Shown in pieces: positions 4,874 to 5,767 of a DNA stretch of 5,767 nt. The notes below the pieces were generated by a model. That model was not told the DNA's origin. It did not search any database and was given only the letters and a program-made list of their open reading frames with translations. The DNA is from DATCLA01 sp036564195 (GTDB lineage Bacteria > Bacillota > UBA4882 > UBA8346). The stretch covers positions 1-5,767 of the forward strand of contig DATCLA010000217.1 of NCBI GenBank assembly GCA_036564195.1. Reading direction: 5' to 3'. Position numbers and translations under genes: made by a program. Each line of letters begins with the position of its first letter. The first letter of the stretch is position 1.

Positions 4874-5767
4874 TTGAGAAATTTTAATATGATGCAAAAG
4901 TTAAATGATCTCCGTTTGTTCGGCAGAAATCCGATGTGGCGCGAGGTGTTCCGGATCACCTGGCCGGCCTTTATTGAACTGGTGATGTCGACAATGTTCG
5001 GTATGGTCGACATGATTATGGTCGGTCGCTTGAGCCCGGCGGCCATCGCTGCAGTGGGACTTACTAATCAACCGTTTATGCTGCTTTTGGCAATCTTTGC
5101 TGCAGTCAACATCGGAGGTACTACCTTGGTAGCCTGGAGCGTCGGAGAAAAGAACTTGGCTAAAACCAGGGTGATCACCAAACAGATTATTGTCCTCAAT
5201 TCCACCTTGGGGTTAGTCATCGGTGTTGTTGGAGTACTGGGAGCACGGTCGATTGTCCGGTTTATGGGCGCTCGTCCCGATACGATTGGAATGGCAACCA
5301 TCTATTTCCAGATTGTAGCTGCAGGTTTGGTTTTTCAGGCGCTAATGATGGGGATTACCGCCTGTTTACGAGGCGCTGGTGAAACCAAAATTCCTATGGC
5401 TTATAATGTTGTTAGCAATCTATTGAATGTGTTCGGCAATTATGTCCTGATCTACGGGATGTGGTCCTTTCCGCGCTGGGGTGTTGCCGGAGCAGCACTT
5501 TCAACTTCATTATCCCGGTTGCTGGCCTGCCTGGCTGCATTATATGTGGTCTATTTTTCCGGGCAGTCCATGATTAAATTGAAACTTAAAGGTGGTTACC
5601 GATTCAATCGGGAAATCATTGGGAAAGTATTCGCCATTGGCCTACCCGCGGCGCTGGAACAGTTTGTCCTGCAAAGCGGCTTAATGTTATTCGCAAAAAT
5701 TGTTTCCGGACTAGGGACGGCCGGTTTTGCCGCCCATCAAATCGGTTTGAATATCAGCGGCCTGTCA
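4874..5767 (+). CDS. MATE-family multidrug/toxin efflux transporter, 3' end cut off by the window
   Basis: The frame stays open to the last base, giving 298 residues, about two thirds of a usual 440-460-residue MATE protein. These inner-membrane antiporters export cationic drugs or metabolites in exchange for Na+ or H+. Visible hallmarks are the N-terminal segment WPAFIELVMSTMFGMVDMIM (30-49) followed by VGRL, then ITACLRGAGETKIPM (151-165; the family's RGxGDTKxPM-type loop), the segment NLLNVFGNYVLIYGM (172-186), GVAGAALSTSLSR (193-205), and the start of the second six-helix half, IGLPAALEQFVLQSG (245-259). Roughly the first half and one to two helices of the second half are present. TTG 4874 is preferred over ATG 4889 on ribosome-site spacing; the two differ by five residues. 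It lies 144 nt after the marR gene with no promoter or terminator evident between, so it is probably in the same operon and under the same operators. The substrate cannot be predicted. Confidence 0.95.
   Translation, partial: MRNFNMMQKLNDLRLFGRNPMWREVFRITWPAFIELVMSTMFGMVDMIMVGRLSPAAIAAVGLTNQPFMLLLAIFAAVNIGGTTLVAWSVGEKNLAKTRVITKQIIVLNSTLGLVIGVVGVLGARSIVRFMGARPDTIGMATIYFQIVAAGLVFQALMMGITACLRGAGETKIPMAYNVVSNLLNVFGNYVLIYGMWSFPRWGVAGAALSTSLSRLLACLAALYVVYFSGQSMIKLKLKGGYRFNREIIGKVFAIGLPAALEQFVLQSGLMLFAKIVSGLGTAGFAAHQIGLNISGLS

Noticed and set aside
4780..5301. Minus-strand open frames at the start of the MATE gene
   Set aside because: The + strand encodes clear MATE motifs here; the antisense proteins have no recognisable features.
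1..5767. CRISPR array, insertion sequence, tRNA or rRNA gene
   Set aside because: No evenly spaced repeats, no transposase-like protein, no terminal inverted repeats with target duplication, and no cloverleaf or ribosomal RNA sequence were seen.

Overview
The window is consistent with a bacterial chromosome from a low-to-moderate GC, probably strictly anaerobic Bacillota (Clostridia/Negativicutes-like). This is inferred from strong AAGGAG-type ribosome sites, consensus sigma-A type promoters, U-tract terminators, a reverse rubrerythrin of the kind common in anaerobic Firmicutes, and the style of the MATE and MarR proteins. A species cannot be named. All genes read on the + strand.

Region 1 (10-3097) is a compact operon: a MarR-family regulator, an FtsH-type membrane AAA+ zinc protease whose ribosome site lies inside the end of the marR gene, and, 39 nt further on, a multi-pass membrane protein of unknown function with two CxxC knuckles. 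It ends in a hairpin that overlaps the last stop codon. The promoter lies upstream of the window.

Region 2 (3119-3923) is a single-gene unit. A near-consensus promoter, with a weak PerR-like dyad at the start of transcription, drives a reverse rubrerythrin (rubredoxin domain first, di-iron ferritin-like domain second), presumably an NADH-linked peroxide scavenger. A strong intrinsic terminator lies about 130 nt after the gene.

Region 3 (3924-4276) has no gene. It holds two imperfect copies of a ~30-bp sequence and then a clear regulatory region: a TTGCAT-17-TATAAT promoter with two GTTG-N6-CAAC operators, one on the -35 and one just after the -10.

Region 4 (4277-5767) is a second MarR regulator followed by a MATE-family efflux transporter cut off by the window end. 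The layout suggests an autorepressed regulator-pump pair comparable in logic to MepR-MepA. Taken together, the window groups two MarR-controlled modules (membrane proteolysis and efflux) around a peroxide-defence gene, which suggests a stress-response neighbourhood. The least understood part is the marR-ftsH-membrane protein operon.
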